In this document: piece after piece, positions 1 to 11,420 of the stretch | How the letters are laid out: every line of letters begins with the position of its first letter | How positions within the stretch are numbered: position 1 is the first letter of the stretch | Source of the DNA: Macrocystis pyrifera | Lineage: Eukaryota; Sar; Phaeophyceae; Laminariales; Laminariaceae | Length of the DNA stretch: 64,000 nt | NCBI GenBank assembly: GCA_031763025.1 | Contig: JASSKH010000021.1 | Span: forward strand, 9,543,358-9,607,357 | Reading direction: 5' to 3' | Translations under genes and position numbers: made by a program | Notes under the pieces: model-generated | Databases searched by the model: none | Told to the model about the DNA's origin: nothing | What the model saw: only the letters and a program-made list of their open reading frames with translations

Positions 1-99
1 TTCCCATCATTCGTTGTCGTATGGTTAATATTACAAAAGAAGTTTCGAAACACGTTTGTCAGTTTGCTACATACTCCTTCTCCTGAACGGACCACCGCT

Positions 100-543
100 T
101 CATGTACTGCTCTGCCGCCTATTTAGCACGTCTGAACGACGTGCCCGACTTCGTCGCTGCCAGCGTCCATTGCAACTCTTCGATGGGCAGGTTGAACAAC
201 GATTGATCGTGTTCGAGACAACCCATCCGGTCGTGCTCTTGCCGTCCCAAGAAACCCTTTTCCCGTCCAGTTCCCTAGACCTCATTTGTTTACGCAGTCT
301 CTCGTTACCCAAACAAGACACGAACCCCGCTAAAAGTATCCTCCGCTTTCCCACCGTCGTTTCGAAATTCTCACAGTCAGTCTCGGCCAGTGCGTCTGCG
401 TATGAAAGCACATGGCAGCCGTCAAGATGTTTTCTCTTCCATCCAATGCAGCGGAGGAGCAACCGATGGTGAGCTATCCGCAGTATGACGACATGGGCCA
501 CGGTGGAGCTCCACGCGACACACCCGGATAGCATGGTCTGCAT
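100..543 (-). mobile_element. LINE fragment: C-terminal part of the RT open frame
   Basis: A minus-strand open frame of about 147 codons matches the part of a LINE ORF2 that lies after the reverse transcriptase. Visible blocks are LSGCVAWS, AHHRLLLRCIGW, LSYADALAET and KRRILLAGFV. The same blocks, in the same order, occur in the longer LINE at 60.4-63.2 kb (YGCVTWT, AHHKLLLRIIGF, LMSYAKALK, KRRLLFAGAV). The copy begins abruptly near 543, so it is strongly 5'-truncated, as is usual for target-primed LINE insertions. No palm motif (YADD) is included and the piece cannot be functional. The 3' tail may continue to or beyond the left edge of the window. Confidence 0.75.
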
Positions 544-1084
544 GTGCTATATACGAGCGGTCATCCTAAACCACTTTCACCAGATAGTTGATCTTACTTT
601 TATGGCTGCTGCTGTAAAATTACAGTAGAACGCGTCGCCCACAAACGAATGATGTAGAAAAAAACGGACAGTGGGCAAAGGACGATGAACAGCAGTAACT
701 TTGTGACACTGTTTCGCTTTCGAATGGACCGAGCTCTGTCTCTTTTTTCTGAGATAGACAAGAATATCACAGACCGGAAAGGCATGTGCGTAGAGTGGAC
801 GTGCCACAACTGCAGCACAAGCAGTTGATACAATCATGTGTACGACCTTCTTCTATATGGGAAGCTTTCATGAAAAACGGGTTATTTCTAGCCAACGACA
901 TAATCAGCAATTGCCCGCCTAACAGGCTGTACCTCACACACAAGTATATTCGGATCGTCCTAGACCTCTATTTGACCGAAACAAGCAAATCATCGCACAC
1001 GAACATCACTTGATTACGTAGAGGGATAGGGCTCCTACCAGACGTCAGCAGGCGATCCCAGAAGCTGGACGCGGGGGAAAACGT
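544..1084. other. No recognised gene
   Basis: Short open frames occur on both strands but none resembles a known protein. No repeat or RNA gene was recognised. Confidence 0.5.
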
Positions 1085-1605
1085 TTGCGGGCAGTAACAA
1101 ATCGAGTAACAATCTTTATTTGGGAATGTTTTGAAGATGAGAAACTGCTCGTGTCTTGTACTGCTGACGAGTTATATTTCGTTTCTGCGGCCAAAAACGT
1201 GAAACCTACCCTAACACCTGATCAGGCAGCCGAAAAACAACTATCATATGACGCTACGATGCACATGGAAAGAGACTGATGTTCGACCATGGGCGCGCCT
1301 TTCGGCAAGGTTGTGATCGCGGCCTGCTGGATGAAACGTAGTACGGCTGTCCCCCTGAGGCCCAGGAGAGGCATCGCGTTCAGTCACGGGTCGTGCGAGA
1401 TCCTACGTCAACCTTTGCTATTGTGCCGCGTGACGAAGACGTCTATACCGGGTTGTACATATCGTATTTGAAGAAGGCTCAAAGGGCCTCTAAAGCATAC
1501 GTATTTTTGAATCGTGGCGATGTAATACGTGTGCGTAAGCACGACAAGTTCCGGATCACGACCACCGCGGCGATCGCGTGCTTTGATTTCCGTAGTATCA
1601 GGTAG
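1085..1605 (+). other. Coding-like tract, unassigned
   Basis: Two open frames on the plus strand (1085-1279 and 1393-1605) have a protein-like composition: acidic and amphipathic stretches such as FEDEKLLVSCTADELYF in the first, and a run of Asp, Tyr, Lys and Arg such as VPRDEDVYTGLYISYLKKAQ in the second. They are in different frames and no splice signals join them convincingly. I do not recognise a family. The tract could be exons of an unknown gene or the remains of one. Confidence 0.22.
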
Positions 1606-4600
1606 AGACTACCGGCGAAGAACAACGCTGGTAGGCTATCATGGAAGCACCTTAAAACGCCGATTCATGCGAATTTGACAGAACCGCAGAATGAAACGAA
1701 GCATGCAGTATCTGGGTACCTATTACCAACGGGCATCTAGTGACCGTACCGTATGAAAGATGTCGACGTTGGCAGGTTTGCCTGACAGTAAGTTAGAGCA
1801 TTCGAGAACTTCCATTACGAAACCTGCGATCATATTTCCCGCGAAAGCTCAATGACAGCATTTTGAACACTGAAAACAAGAGAGAACACGCTTTTTCACA
1901 TGAAACATTCCCTTTTAAAGCAGGAATTGGAGCACTCTGCAGCCCTCCAGAACCGTGAGCACACACTTTCAGCTGATGTGGGCAACTATGATAGCGGAAC
2001 CAACACCTTCCATAGAAATAGAAGCCCCTAAGAGTATAGAAGAACAAAATCGCCGTGAGGCAAACGGCTCCAGGTAGATTGGAAACTCGTCTCTTTCTTA
2101 GAATTTTCCGCCATCCCAGGGACCAAGCGACGCGTCTCCTGAAGGGCACCCTTCCACGCTTCTTGCTCGACGATATGGACGGCGCCGCCTATTGGTGCGG
2201 CGGTGGGCACCAAGGGCTGCTTCGTGGGGGGGGGCGTGGCGTGGCGTTGCGGCAGATGTGCGTCGGTTGACCCTGGGCAGAGTCGATGTTTCGCAGGGCA
2301 TCCTGAAACAAACTCGATTGGGCAGATTTGTGCGGACACCGTCACCACCATTACTTGGCGATATGCACTATGAAGGAGGCACAGTATGTTGAAGCCAACG
2401 TCGAAGCTCTGCGTCCGCGGTGGCGGGTCTCGCGCTCGCGGCTGCCTGTAACATAGGGGTACAACCGGTATACAATGACGCACGTCTGGGTCCCGGGCGA
2501 GCTCTGTGGCGCGTGGTCTGGGGGTCCAAAGTCGCGTTCGCTAACGGTTTCGAGGGTGTGCATTTCGCCTCGTCCAGCAGAGTTGCAAAGGGGCTACAAT
2601 AAACATTACTATTAGTACGTCTGCCGCTGGATCTACGGCATGTCAAACGAATATGCAAGCTCTTCACTTTGCGGCAGCTCTCACGAGCATGGCCTAAGCC
2701 TCCTGCCGTTGACCTATGTGTGCATGTATGTTCCGTTTGGCCGAGTTGGTCACCTGCTGTAATTCGAAAAGTATTATAGGCCGTACAGTTCTGGTTTCGC
2801 TTGAAAACACCCCCTGTGGATACTACGCGGATACTGAAAACCCACACATACCCTTGGTGCCGCCTGGGCGATTTGATAGAGCAGCCGCGAAGCTACGGTA
2901 GTCCACGTACACAAGCACATCATTATCAGCCGTACTAAAGTAGTCACGCTTCAGCCCTCGTTTCGTTCGTCATAACCACATTTCTTTTCTGTGCTACCGT
3001 ACGTGCTCAAGCTCTCAGCGATCACAACCATGTTTATCATGACCGATATACTTCCTAATGCACGCTTTATTCGAATATTGTATTTTTTCATCAAGGCAGG
3101 CGATACGTTTGTGTGTTCAACATTTTTAACTTGCGACACCGGGGAGTTCATGTCACCCGCTCCCCGAAGGGGAATTTAATACGGTATGTATTCTCGTCGC
3201 CCTCAAAAGCGCGATGGATGCATCGTTAATTGACGTCGTGAACTTTGAATAATAGTGTACTGTCGAAATACAAGTACAAATACGTAGTACGTACAGTGGT
3301 ACATTAAAAAAGGCTGATCCAGGACGCTTTCTACACTATTTTTCATTGCATCAGCGTCTAGCCTGTCTTGTACTTCCTCTTTAGCTCGTGAAATGTCTGG
3401 TATGTGTTGTATTTCCACAAACTTCAGTCGCTGATCTCAATAAATTGATGAAACCATACGTCCTGTAGATGCACAGTTGCGACAAACATTTCGGGAGAAT
3501 TTACGGCGGTGTTGTTCGAAGTCCTACATCAGCCGAATAAACGAAAGGCCTGATGGTTTCGACGCGTACGTTTCCTGGAGGCGCTAGAAATACAAACTGA
3601 CAGGCAAATGAATCAAAATACCGTTGGGCTCAAAGCCAGGGGGGGCAAGAAGAGGAGTCACGTTGATGCGGGCGCAGCAATAGCATTTAGGCCGGTTACG
3701 AAATCAAAGGCACCAGCCGAAACTTGGAACTGGCAGTCTTGCTAGCTCAGACAACCCCAGTGACCACTCCCTAATGCTGTGTCACAATGCCTGTATTTTC
3801 TTGCTCTATTTGTTTCCTTCGTTAGTTTGCAATGTCCTATTCCCTGCCAAGTCAATGGTACCCCCCCCCCGCCCCCCCGTACCTTGTCATTACAAGCATC
3901 GGCTGCGTCACCTTATTTGTACATTTGTGTGACCCTCGCTACTTTTCTACCTTTCCCCTTTGTTTTCCGATTCTATTATTAACAATATTTTCCTCGTGGT
4001 ACGTACGTCTCTGTCCTCTTTGTGTCGGTCGTGTCGTCCATGACCCACCAACTTGACATGCGACTGCTCGATTTATACTTGCTGTCAGATCTTTGTCTCT
4101 AGGCTATTCTTGTGTTTGCTCCTGCCTTCCGTCCGGTCTTTTCGTGGCGTCCTTATGTTGGTCCATCAACTATTAATGGGCTTATCGTACGACTGATTGT
4201 ACCAGCAAATTGCAACTTTGTCTTGGGGAGTCGCCCTGAGCCTTGAGCTCATTTTTCTTTCAATCTTTGTTATTCCATCTTTTTCTCTGCCTTTGTTTTG
4301 TCGAGTATGCATGTAATACCATGGATATGTTCCTTGTGTCGTTCGGCTGAAAGTAACACGTGATTATATACCAAACAATTCGACAGCACCGTTTCCTTTT
4401 TCGGACTGGTGTGGAATTGCCGTGGGCAATATTTCGTACTTGTTTGTTTTCTCCCATCGAGAGGCATTGTTTGAAAAGCCTAGTTTTGTGACCCACACAG
4501 GTAAAATTTCAGGAAAGTGAGCAAATGTGAAATCATCATCATCGTCATCATCATCAGCTCTAACGACTGAGAACCATCCCCCGCTAAGCCCGAACCTTGC

Positions 4601-5179
4601 TCGTAGCACTTGCTCTGAGCAGGGTCTCCTGCAGGTGAGGCGTTTTCTCAAATTTTCATCTCCTCCATTTTTTCAATCTTCCTTCTCCTGGTCTATTCCT
4701 GGTCGCAGCTCAAATCCGGCCTCACTTAACAGACCCTCCCTACACCCCTACCTTACTTTGGTCCACACTTTCAGTTTTTATAGAGATAATATTTCTGCAG
4801 GCACCTCTCTGTTCGACTCGCGTCAAACTGTGGTTAACCACTCCACTCTAGGTGCAGGTGTATTCGTATTTCTGATATGAGATAGTTGCCGCTAGGAACT
4901 TTGGCAGCAGGATATCTATTACTGTCGTCAACTTGTGCGCGTTGCGGGATGGTAGACGGCGATACCAGTCGTTGTTTTCCATCTCGTCGAGGCTGCTAAT
5001 TATGCACTGTAGAACTATTTGTGCTTGTTGTCCGGTTAAAAAACAGAAGACATCGGATCAAGCTCCACACACGCTACCAGCACTGTACAGGTATTGATGT
5101 CGTACCGCACACAAAGTAGAAGACATGCGAATCAGGGATCAGACTTCAGATACATTACTGCCGTGTCGTCTGCCAGTAC
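1606..5179. other. Intergenic, low-complexity patches only
   Basis: No gene was recognised in this 3.6-kb stretch. It holds a cytosine-rich run at 3861-3878 and a short CAT/ATC trinucleotide repeat at 4532-4557. Open frames around 2.0-2.9 kb overlap in several frames on both strands and look like by-products of GC-rich sequence. Confidence 0.5.
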
Positions 5180-5181
5180 TA

Positions 5182-5286
5182 TTACGGACGGCCATAGTTA
5201 ATAGGACCTACGGTACACACAAAAAAACTGTATATGTACCTACTTAACTAACATTATTTGGTCCTATTTACAATGATCCCCCGTAA
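5182..5286. mobile_element. TA-flanked MITE, copy 1 (TTACGGGGG family)
   Basis: A 105-bp element with terminal inverted repeats: left end TTACGGACGGCCATAGTTAA, right end TTTACAATGATCCCCCGTAA. The left flank is TA (5180-5181); the right flank is TG, read as a mutated TA. It shares GGACCTACGGTACAC near the left end and GGTCCTATTTAC near the right end with the copies at 20.56, 36.62, 37.62 and 44.53 kb. It codes for nothing. TA flanks point to a Tc1/mariner-like mobilising enzyme, but no such enzyme is in the window. Confidence 0.8.
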
Positions 5287-7222
5287 TGCGACGTGCTCGC
5301 GCAATAATGCAACACAGCAATAAATAGCAGTACTGCTACGTCACGCTATTATTCGTATGCATCATGATATGTTACATTTGTGCGTACAGTAGTAGTGTTA
5401 TATAACTCTGGAGTCTACAGTCGACCTCACGTAGGAAAACAAACAGGTACAGCGGGATGTTGCTGTTGTTACAGCTATCGCCACCTGTGCTCTCGATGAA
5501 GTGTTTGTGTCGAGGCTGGCCGAGATGTAGCTGTCGTGCCACGGCGCAGCAATCATGCAGCAAAAAACGCATCCAAAGGACAGAGCCCAAAAACGCAGTT
5601 CCGGCAGTTCCCATCTGCACCTCCGGGCGCGCAGCGGCGGCAGCGCTGTTCAGCTGCTTGTCGTTTCATCGATAACTGCCCCGTGCTTGCTCTTGCCATT
5701 AATATTGTATGGGTTCAACCCCGGGCACAACAAAACCCCCCTTTTTTCAGAAAACGCCTCACCATATATCACCGAACGTCAAGGCGGGGGCTTCAGGCAT
5801 TCGTTTGAGCATCACTTGTTTTGCCATCTGACGACGCGTAGCGTGAGTGTCAATACCCCAATTCATCTCGGAAACACGTAAGATCCCGACCACACAAAAC
5901 TCAATCGTTAAACGATATTGCCAGCAATTTAATAACTTGCCATAACTCCCTGGTCGCCCGCGTTCACGACCTCCATCCGCGAAGCCTAAGCGCTCGTGCA
6001 CAAACACTTTCTAGGAAACACCAAACGAGAAACCGTTTCTAATATAAATATCTGGTTTGATGCTAAATGCGCAAATATTTCAAAGCGTACAAGGCAGTGC
6101 TGTATTGTTGTTTGATACTGGCACTGGTCGTGTCGAGGAATAAGTCTCCGCCGTCTTGTTCTCTCTGTAGCTGTCCCCAATAACCCCCCTACCCCTAAAT
6201 AATAGTACTCCCGCCGCTAACGTTGCAATCTCCAGCCACCAGGGCAACGCCTCAGCCACTCCAAATGTTGCCAAGAAGCATCTAACGACAAGCCGCTGCC
6301 CACATTAATCGCTTTTGGTTTCACTGATGCGCATATATTGCATCGCGTAATAGAATGCGCAATGTCGCTGACTGATTCTCCGATCGGTCGTGGAAAACCA
6401 AAAACGCACAGCCCGACCAGAACAAATCATCTACTGTACAAACCCGAGTTTATTCGTATATCGATACAATTGTTCGGCCTTCGTGAGGTGTTCTGCAACT
6501 ACTTGTACGGATTATTCTAGTTTTCATACAGTTTTTAATCTCCAGTCATCTTCCTCCTGCAACTTCTCAAGTCATCACTAAACCAGCGTGACTGGACAGG
6601 GTCCTCTTCCCGTAAGTGCCTGGAATGTTGATCAGGAAACGGGATACGCACTATCTTTTATCGTTGACCAGACTCGAATCGTGGTTATCAATGCTAGGAG
6701 CAGGTCCACCTGGCACGTTATATCTAAGATGCCAAACAACAACAAAACCAGTCTAAGAGCCGGAGCATATTCGTCACCGAATCGTGTGCCCTCGGCACGG
6801 AGGTTTTCATCTTCCGTTTTCGTATCATATTTGATATATTCGCCCGTCTTCTCTGTCCCTATCCTAGTCACATGTTATCCTCCGCCCCTCTGCTCACTCT
6901 GCGGAACATTCTTTGAATGATGATCACGGGAAGGGTCTAGTATTAGTTTACTTCCATGACTGACATCGTATTGGGTCTACCCACGCTTATATAGAGGCGC
7001 TCTGAGCAGCTAGTTGTTTTCGCGCAAACAATATAAAACCCAGACAAACATTCAAGCTCACGACATCAACGCCAATCGCGGTCAAAGCATAGGAACCGAC
7101 AAACGGGGTGACCGTTCCGTGACGAGTTGCATACCGCATACATGCTTCGGCCGACAGAGCTGCTCAAAGTAATTATCCGTTTTGTCCCCCCCCCCTCCCT
7201 TAATATCGATGAAATAAATAGC
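5287..7222. other. No recognised gene
   Basis: Several overlapping open frames of 60-110 codons occur (5.4-5.9 kb and 6.6-6.9 kb), but none shows a recognisable domain or matched splice sites. A cytosine run lies just before 7200. Nothing else could be supported. Confidence 0.45.
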
Positions 7223-7727
7223 TTATTTCGTCTGCTCCGCGATCGTCCCCTTGAACTTGGTGTACACTGCCGCCACGCGATCGTCCCTCTGATAACATAA
7301 TTTCTCGGCCGAGGGTTTGGTTTCACGCCAGGCGACTTCGAAAGCTTCACCCTCGGACGCGCAATGGTCCCACATAAACGTGTCGTACACGTAGTTCATG
7401 GAGTTGGATCGAGAATCAGGCGCCTCAAGCACCTCGTGGTTGGAGAGATCGTTCCCCGTGACGGAGTTGCTTCGAATTCCCGTCTTGACCTCGAAACCGT
7501 CTATGTCCTCATCCAGGATGCGGAACGGGAAGATATGGCTACCTGGGTGACCGTAACACTCCTCGTAGTAGAAGCGTATGTACCCAGTGCTGGTTTTGCC
7601 GTCGGGCTCGCTGACTACACCGTCGTTGTGCCAGGTGAAGCCCGTCACTTGGCCCGTCACGACCGTGATCTGCCGTAATCTTTCCGTCCTGAGGTGAAAT
7701 GCCCAGAACATTGGGTCAACCGAGGAG
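7223..7727 (-). pseudogene. Tyrosinase-like, last exon (CuB helix and C-terminus)
   Basis: This block is open over its whole length and ends at a TAA at 7223. It probably starts after an AG at 7728-7729 (minus sense), giving SSSVDPMFWAFH. It holds the second copper-site histidine region (FWAFHLRTERL), then YYEECYGHPGSHIFPF, DIDGFEVKTGIR, NHEVLEAPDSR and YVYDTFMWDHC. In the family the order after the FWxxHP helix is YxxxCxGHxxxDxxPF followed by LPYVYDxFxWxHC, so order and spacing fit. The best-preserved part of the locus. A neighbouring frame just upstream reads LCSPRLF, resembling the LCxPGHxGxxF that precedes this helix in relatives, which suggests a nearby frame change. Confidence 0.72.
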
Positions 7728-9257
7728 CTCGACTAGTCGAGCGAAGAGACGTGGTGAACAGAGGGAAACGGGCCGGGGCGGGTAGTTAGTTTCTATAGTA
7801 GGTCTATGAGGCGCACTCTTCGTGGTGTTTGTTTCCTCGCACAATATTTCCGCGATGCCAGTATCCAGGTATGACCCGGTCGCTACTGTTCTTCTGTAGA
7901 TTGTCCCGTAGAGTTGCACCGCCGTTAACATATAAAACAACAAGGATTTAGATGCCCTGCGGCTCGAAGAATTACGCGAACAATGTTTTAGAGGCCGCAT
8001 CGCGACGCCGTGCACCAAACTCGCCGAACGCCTTTATCGATAGGTGATCGGTACAACCTAGTTGCAGCGTGACTGCCAGTGATTTTGAGCCACCCGCAAC
8101 CAACTCGTCTGACTATACTGTAGTGGCTGTGTTGGAGCCCGACGCCATCGCCCGCACCACGGACCCGTGCATTCAGGAAAACCGAAGCTCGCCAAGCTAC
8201 CTCCTTCCCTCAAGGGTGACGGGGCGTGAACCATTCCATCTGCTCGGCCAGCTATTGTTTCAGCTCATGCGGCAGCGCCACCTTGTAGCATGATCAAGTC
8301 GGATCAGGTTTGACCCAAGACATTGCCAAGACACGAACAAATCAACGCAGCTTCGATCGGAGAAACCAACCAAAACCGTTTGGGGTATGGGTATGGTTCA
8401 GACGTTCTATAAGGCAAGTACAATGTACTGCTTAATCTGACCTGGGGGAAGGAATCAACACGATTCGCGCCCTGCGCCATTCCAGACTTCCTACCTCCCA
8501 TACACCATCGAACTAAAGGTTCCATCCTCGGCACCTCCGCGACGCCTTCCTTGTGTTTCATTGGGCGGCTTGCATGCTAATCTGCGCTCGGTTTGATGAC
8601 TTCCCGAATCGCGGCGATGTATACTACGTCCAGAGACGAAATCAAAACAACACGCCCTCCCAGCGTCTTCATCCTCGCTTCTACCATCTACGGCCAGCTA
8701 CGTCCGGCTTACACGTGCAATATTGGTTCTCCGCATAAGTTCATGCTTTGATGGTTTTGCAGATTTTCCTGCCTGGAGAAGCTTTGAGACTGTTATTGTT
8801 TACGTTCAACTCATGCGCCGAACCTGCGACTGAGTTGGTGTTTGCTACTCTATGCCCATTCAATCAGTTATAAATCCAACGAATGATTCAATCCGCACAC
8901 TGGAACACAACTGCGTGCTGTTGGCTTGATAGTTAAATACTAAAATGCTTCGCAGGCTACTTTTTATCCCATAAAGTACCCATGGAAACTGGGGCTGCCT
9001 TTGAATCGTTAACTTCTACCAACACAAAACATCTGGGTGGTTCATCCAAAATACGTCGTACAAGATTATTCGGTTTCTCGTAGACAAAATGTTTTTGTTC
9101 CGGAGACACAAACGCCGCAAGCTTTCTAATGGCAAGTAAAACAATGCTGTATGTGCAATCGGAGTTTGCCTCCGATTTACGGCCCCGCACATCAATAGAC
9201 ACGCACCACCAGATCATTGTCTCCCAAGGCGATCGGCCGAGAGCCGATAAGCTTTAC

Positions 9258-9392
9258 CACGTGCCGTTGGACGCCTCCGTCGTATTCTACGATGAGATAA
9301 GCAAGGGAAGCAAACCGGGAAATGATTTCTCGGCGATCGTCGCCCTGCGTGAGGTCGTGTCCGAGGCAGTCGCAAGTGCCGTCCAATAGGGC
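9258..9392 (-). pseudogene. Tyrosinase-like, internal Cys-rich exon
   Basis: The exon reads LLDGTCDCLGHDLTQGDD, then REIISRFASLAYLIVEYDGG. It is bounded by a plausible acceptor (GAAG before 9392, minus sense) and a good donor, CACGTG followed by GTAAAG, at 9258/9257. Relatives carry a CxCxGxDL segment at this position, between the HxWLGG linker and the second copper site. The block is open and shows no damage itself. Confidence 0.55.
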
Positions 9393-9502
9393 CTTCGTTT
9401 GTCAAACTCCACACATTGCCAACGGTTGCGCACGGAAAACGGCCGAAGAGAGACGCACGAAAACACGCAGCCGGGAGCGAATGTCGATGGGCGGTTTATG
9501 GC

Positions 9503-9530
9503 GGAGGCGTTCTACGATAGAGGTTCACCC
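9503..9530 (+). repeat. Short fragment of the 51.9/56.0-kb dispersed repeat
   Basis: The 21 bases at 9503-9523 (GGAGGCGTTCTACGATAGAG plus G) are identical to the start of the repeat copy at 56033 and close to the copy at 51868. Similarity fades soon after, so this is a remnant. It lies between two blocks of the tyrosinase-like pseudogene, upstream of the 9.39-kb exon in gene sense. Confidence 0.5.
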
Positions 9531-10098
9531 TGACATTTCTGAGGGTCCTCACTTATGGAGCTCCATACCTCATCCGAAAACTGACTTCAGCCAAAATCAA
9601 ATTCCATCCCGATGAGTAATCCCATTATGGCCCAAGCATTCAAAAACATCATTGTTCAAAATTAGATTGGCATTTCGACAATTTTGGGTGAAGGAACCCC
9701 GTCATGCAGAAAACAGTTCAGCGGAAATGTGTTACCTCTATCGTAGAATCAAGTCACTCGCGCCCCGCCTGCATTTGATCGTTTGTCTACTCTCGAGGAT
9801 TGACCGCGGGAAGAAATATAATAGATCTGCAAACCTTTTCCACGATCTATTGTCCGCGAGTGTATTATGTTCATGATTAATTATGACCCTCGGCTGCAGT
9901 GAAAGAGAGGACACGTTAAACAACGAGCCGTGACCTCAATGGAAAAGGGAAATTGGGTTCTATAGGGTTGGTTAAACGTTTCAGATCGAATCGTTCAACA
10001 TACGGGAGGTCGCACTTTACTCTGAGTATGAATGGTCCTACGTAAAAGGAGGCATACTTGATAGCGCCGTGAGCAAGCTGACTACTACAGTTGTTTAC

Positions 10099-10419
10099 GT
10101 GCGTGTTGCAGTTTGTTGCACGCAGCAATTCCCTGAGCTCTTCGGTATCTTTACTCACCTCCTCGGGCTTGATGTACACGGAAACCTTGTCTGCTTCACA
10201 CATCCATATGCCTTATTGGAATAGTGACTTGCGGCGCCCGGTCGCCAACAAAGCAAGCCGTGCACCGATATCGGGGCCTACGAGGGTGGCGATAGTGTTG
10301 TACATGCTCTCGCAGTCCATCACGCCTCGCAGCCAGAGATGCATGGTTCCGTTCGCCTCGCACATGCTGTCCCACACCCACGAGTAAAAATCCCTGTTGG
10401 TGGCAGTGAGGTCGAAATG
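10099..10419 (-). pseudogene. Tyrosinase-like, internal exon with HLWLGG-type linker
   Basis: The minus-strand frame from 10419 reads FDLTATNRDFYSWVWDSMCE, then NGTMHLWLRGVMDCE, YNTIATLVGPDIG and GRRKSLFQ. A TAA stop follows at 10213-10215, after which the same frame continues with CEADKVSVYIKPEEVSKD. Relatives have H(I/V)(H/W)xxxGG followed by a LVG segment and a short Cys-bearing strand. A donor-like GTAAAC lies at 10098-10093 (minus). The frame stays open to 9916, but the reading past the donor is not family-like. An overlapping frame upstream (NEACSALVDDLLDWP) suggests a further frame change near 10.42 kb. Confidence 0.6.
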
Positions 10420-10829
10420 ATCTGGCAGGTGGGCCAGTCCAAGAGGTCGTCAACGAGGGCTGAGCACGCCTCGTTCAACCTTCGAGTGAAGAACCTGGTA
10501 TATAGTCTGTATCACGAAGTCCCATCAACGCGGTCACGTGAACACAAACATGTGTAATTATGTTATCATTCTGCTACAGTATGGCTACTGTATCGCAATT
10601 CGTGAAATATGTCTTGCTCCTCGTAGCAATTTCCGACCGAGTACTGACAGATATCATCTTAGCATTTTGCAGAGTATTCCTCCTGCGCATGTGTGCCTTC
10701 TGTCTCCTACAAAATTTCCACGCGAAGGAGTGGAGGTGTTCGGGGGTTGGAGGTTGCTTCGGAAGATGTGATCGTCGCAACTATTGTCGTGGGTACAGGC
10801 AAGATAATACCGAACCTGAAAAAGTAGAC

Positions 10830-11420
10830 GGTGCATAGAGACCGGGAAAACACCAGGAACGCAAACAGCACCACGACCAAAAGGAAAAATAAAGAGCTTC
10901 AGGACCGCATACCAAACGGACATAAACACAGAGAAACCAATTCAAAACATTAGGGAAAAAAAACATTATACACACACAAATAAACACGAATTTCGAACGA
11001 ACACACATGAAACACCCACGAAGGAGAATCCATTCATATCACGAAAACCATGAAGTACACACAAAACCAACGGAATGTCTACTACGTAACGACGAAACAC
11101 CTACCAAAGTTCAAGCATATGCTGGTAATACAAAAAAAATGTGAAACAAACGGTACATCGATCCAGCGAAACGTAGGACAACATATCGCGAACGAAGCAC
11201 AAAAGCCCACCAAAACCACAAAAGCCGAGAGCCAACGGAAAAGCCATGAGCAGACACCACAACTTGCCACACGAAACGAATGTCACGACACGCTGACTGC
11301 AACCCAACAAAACGATGCCACGCCACACAGAAACACGGAAATACAGTGGAAAGACAAGACACGTTCATGAAAAAACTCTCAACAAACTAGAACCCAAATT
11401 GCGCAAGAACATCCGCGAAA
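10830..11420. other. T-depleted, A/C-rich tract inside the pseudogene
   Basis: The plus strand is strikingly rich in A and C/G and poor in T for about 600 bases. It contains many AAAAC, ACACAC and ACAAAACC runs. A 106-codon frame at 11050-11370 is open but biased to Lys, Thr, Gln and Asn, as expected from base composition alone. Similar strand-biased tracts at 30.13-30.65 and 60.06-60.39 kb sit directly beyond the 3' ends of LINEs; no LINE coding was recognised beside this one. Confidence 0.5.

Noticed and set aside
9129-9389. Plus-strand 86-codon open frame that looked like a gene
   Set aside because: The minus strand of the same bases carries the Cys-rich exon of the tyrosinase-like pseudogene with sensible splice sites; the plus frame is its mirror.
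11050-11370. 106-codon plus-strand frame
   Set aside because: Its Lys/Thr/Gln/Asn bias follows from the T-depleted composition, and no domain is visible.
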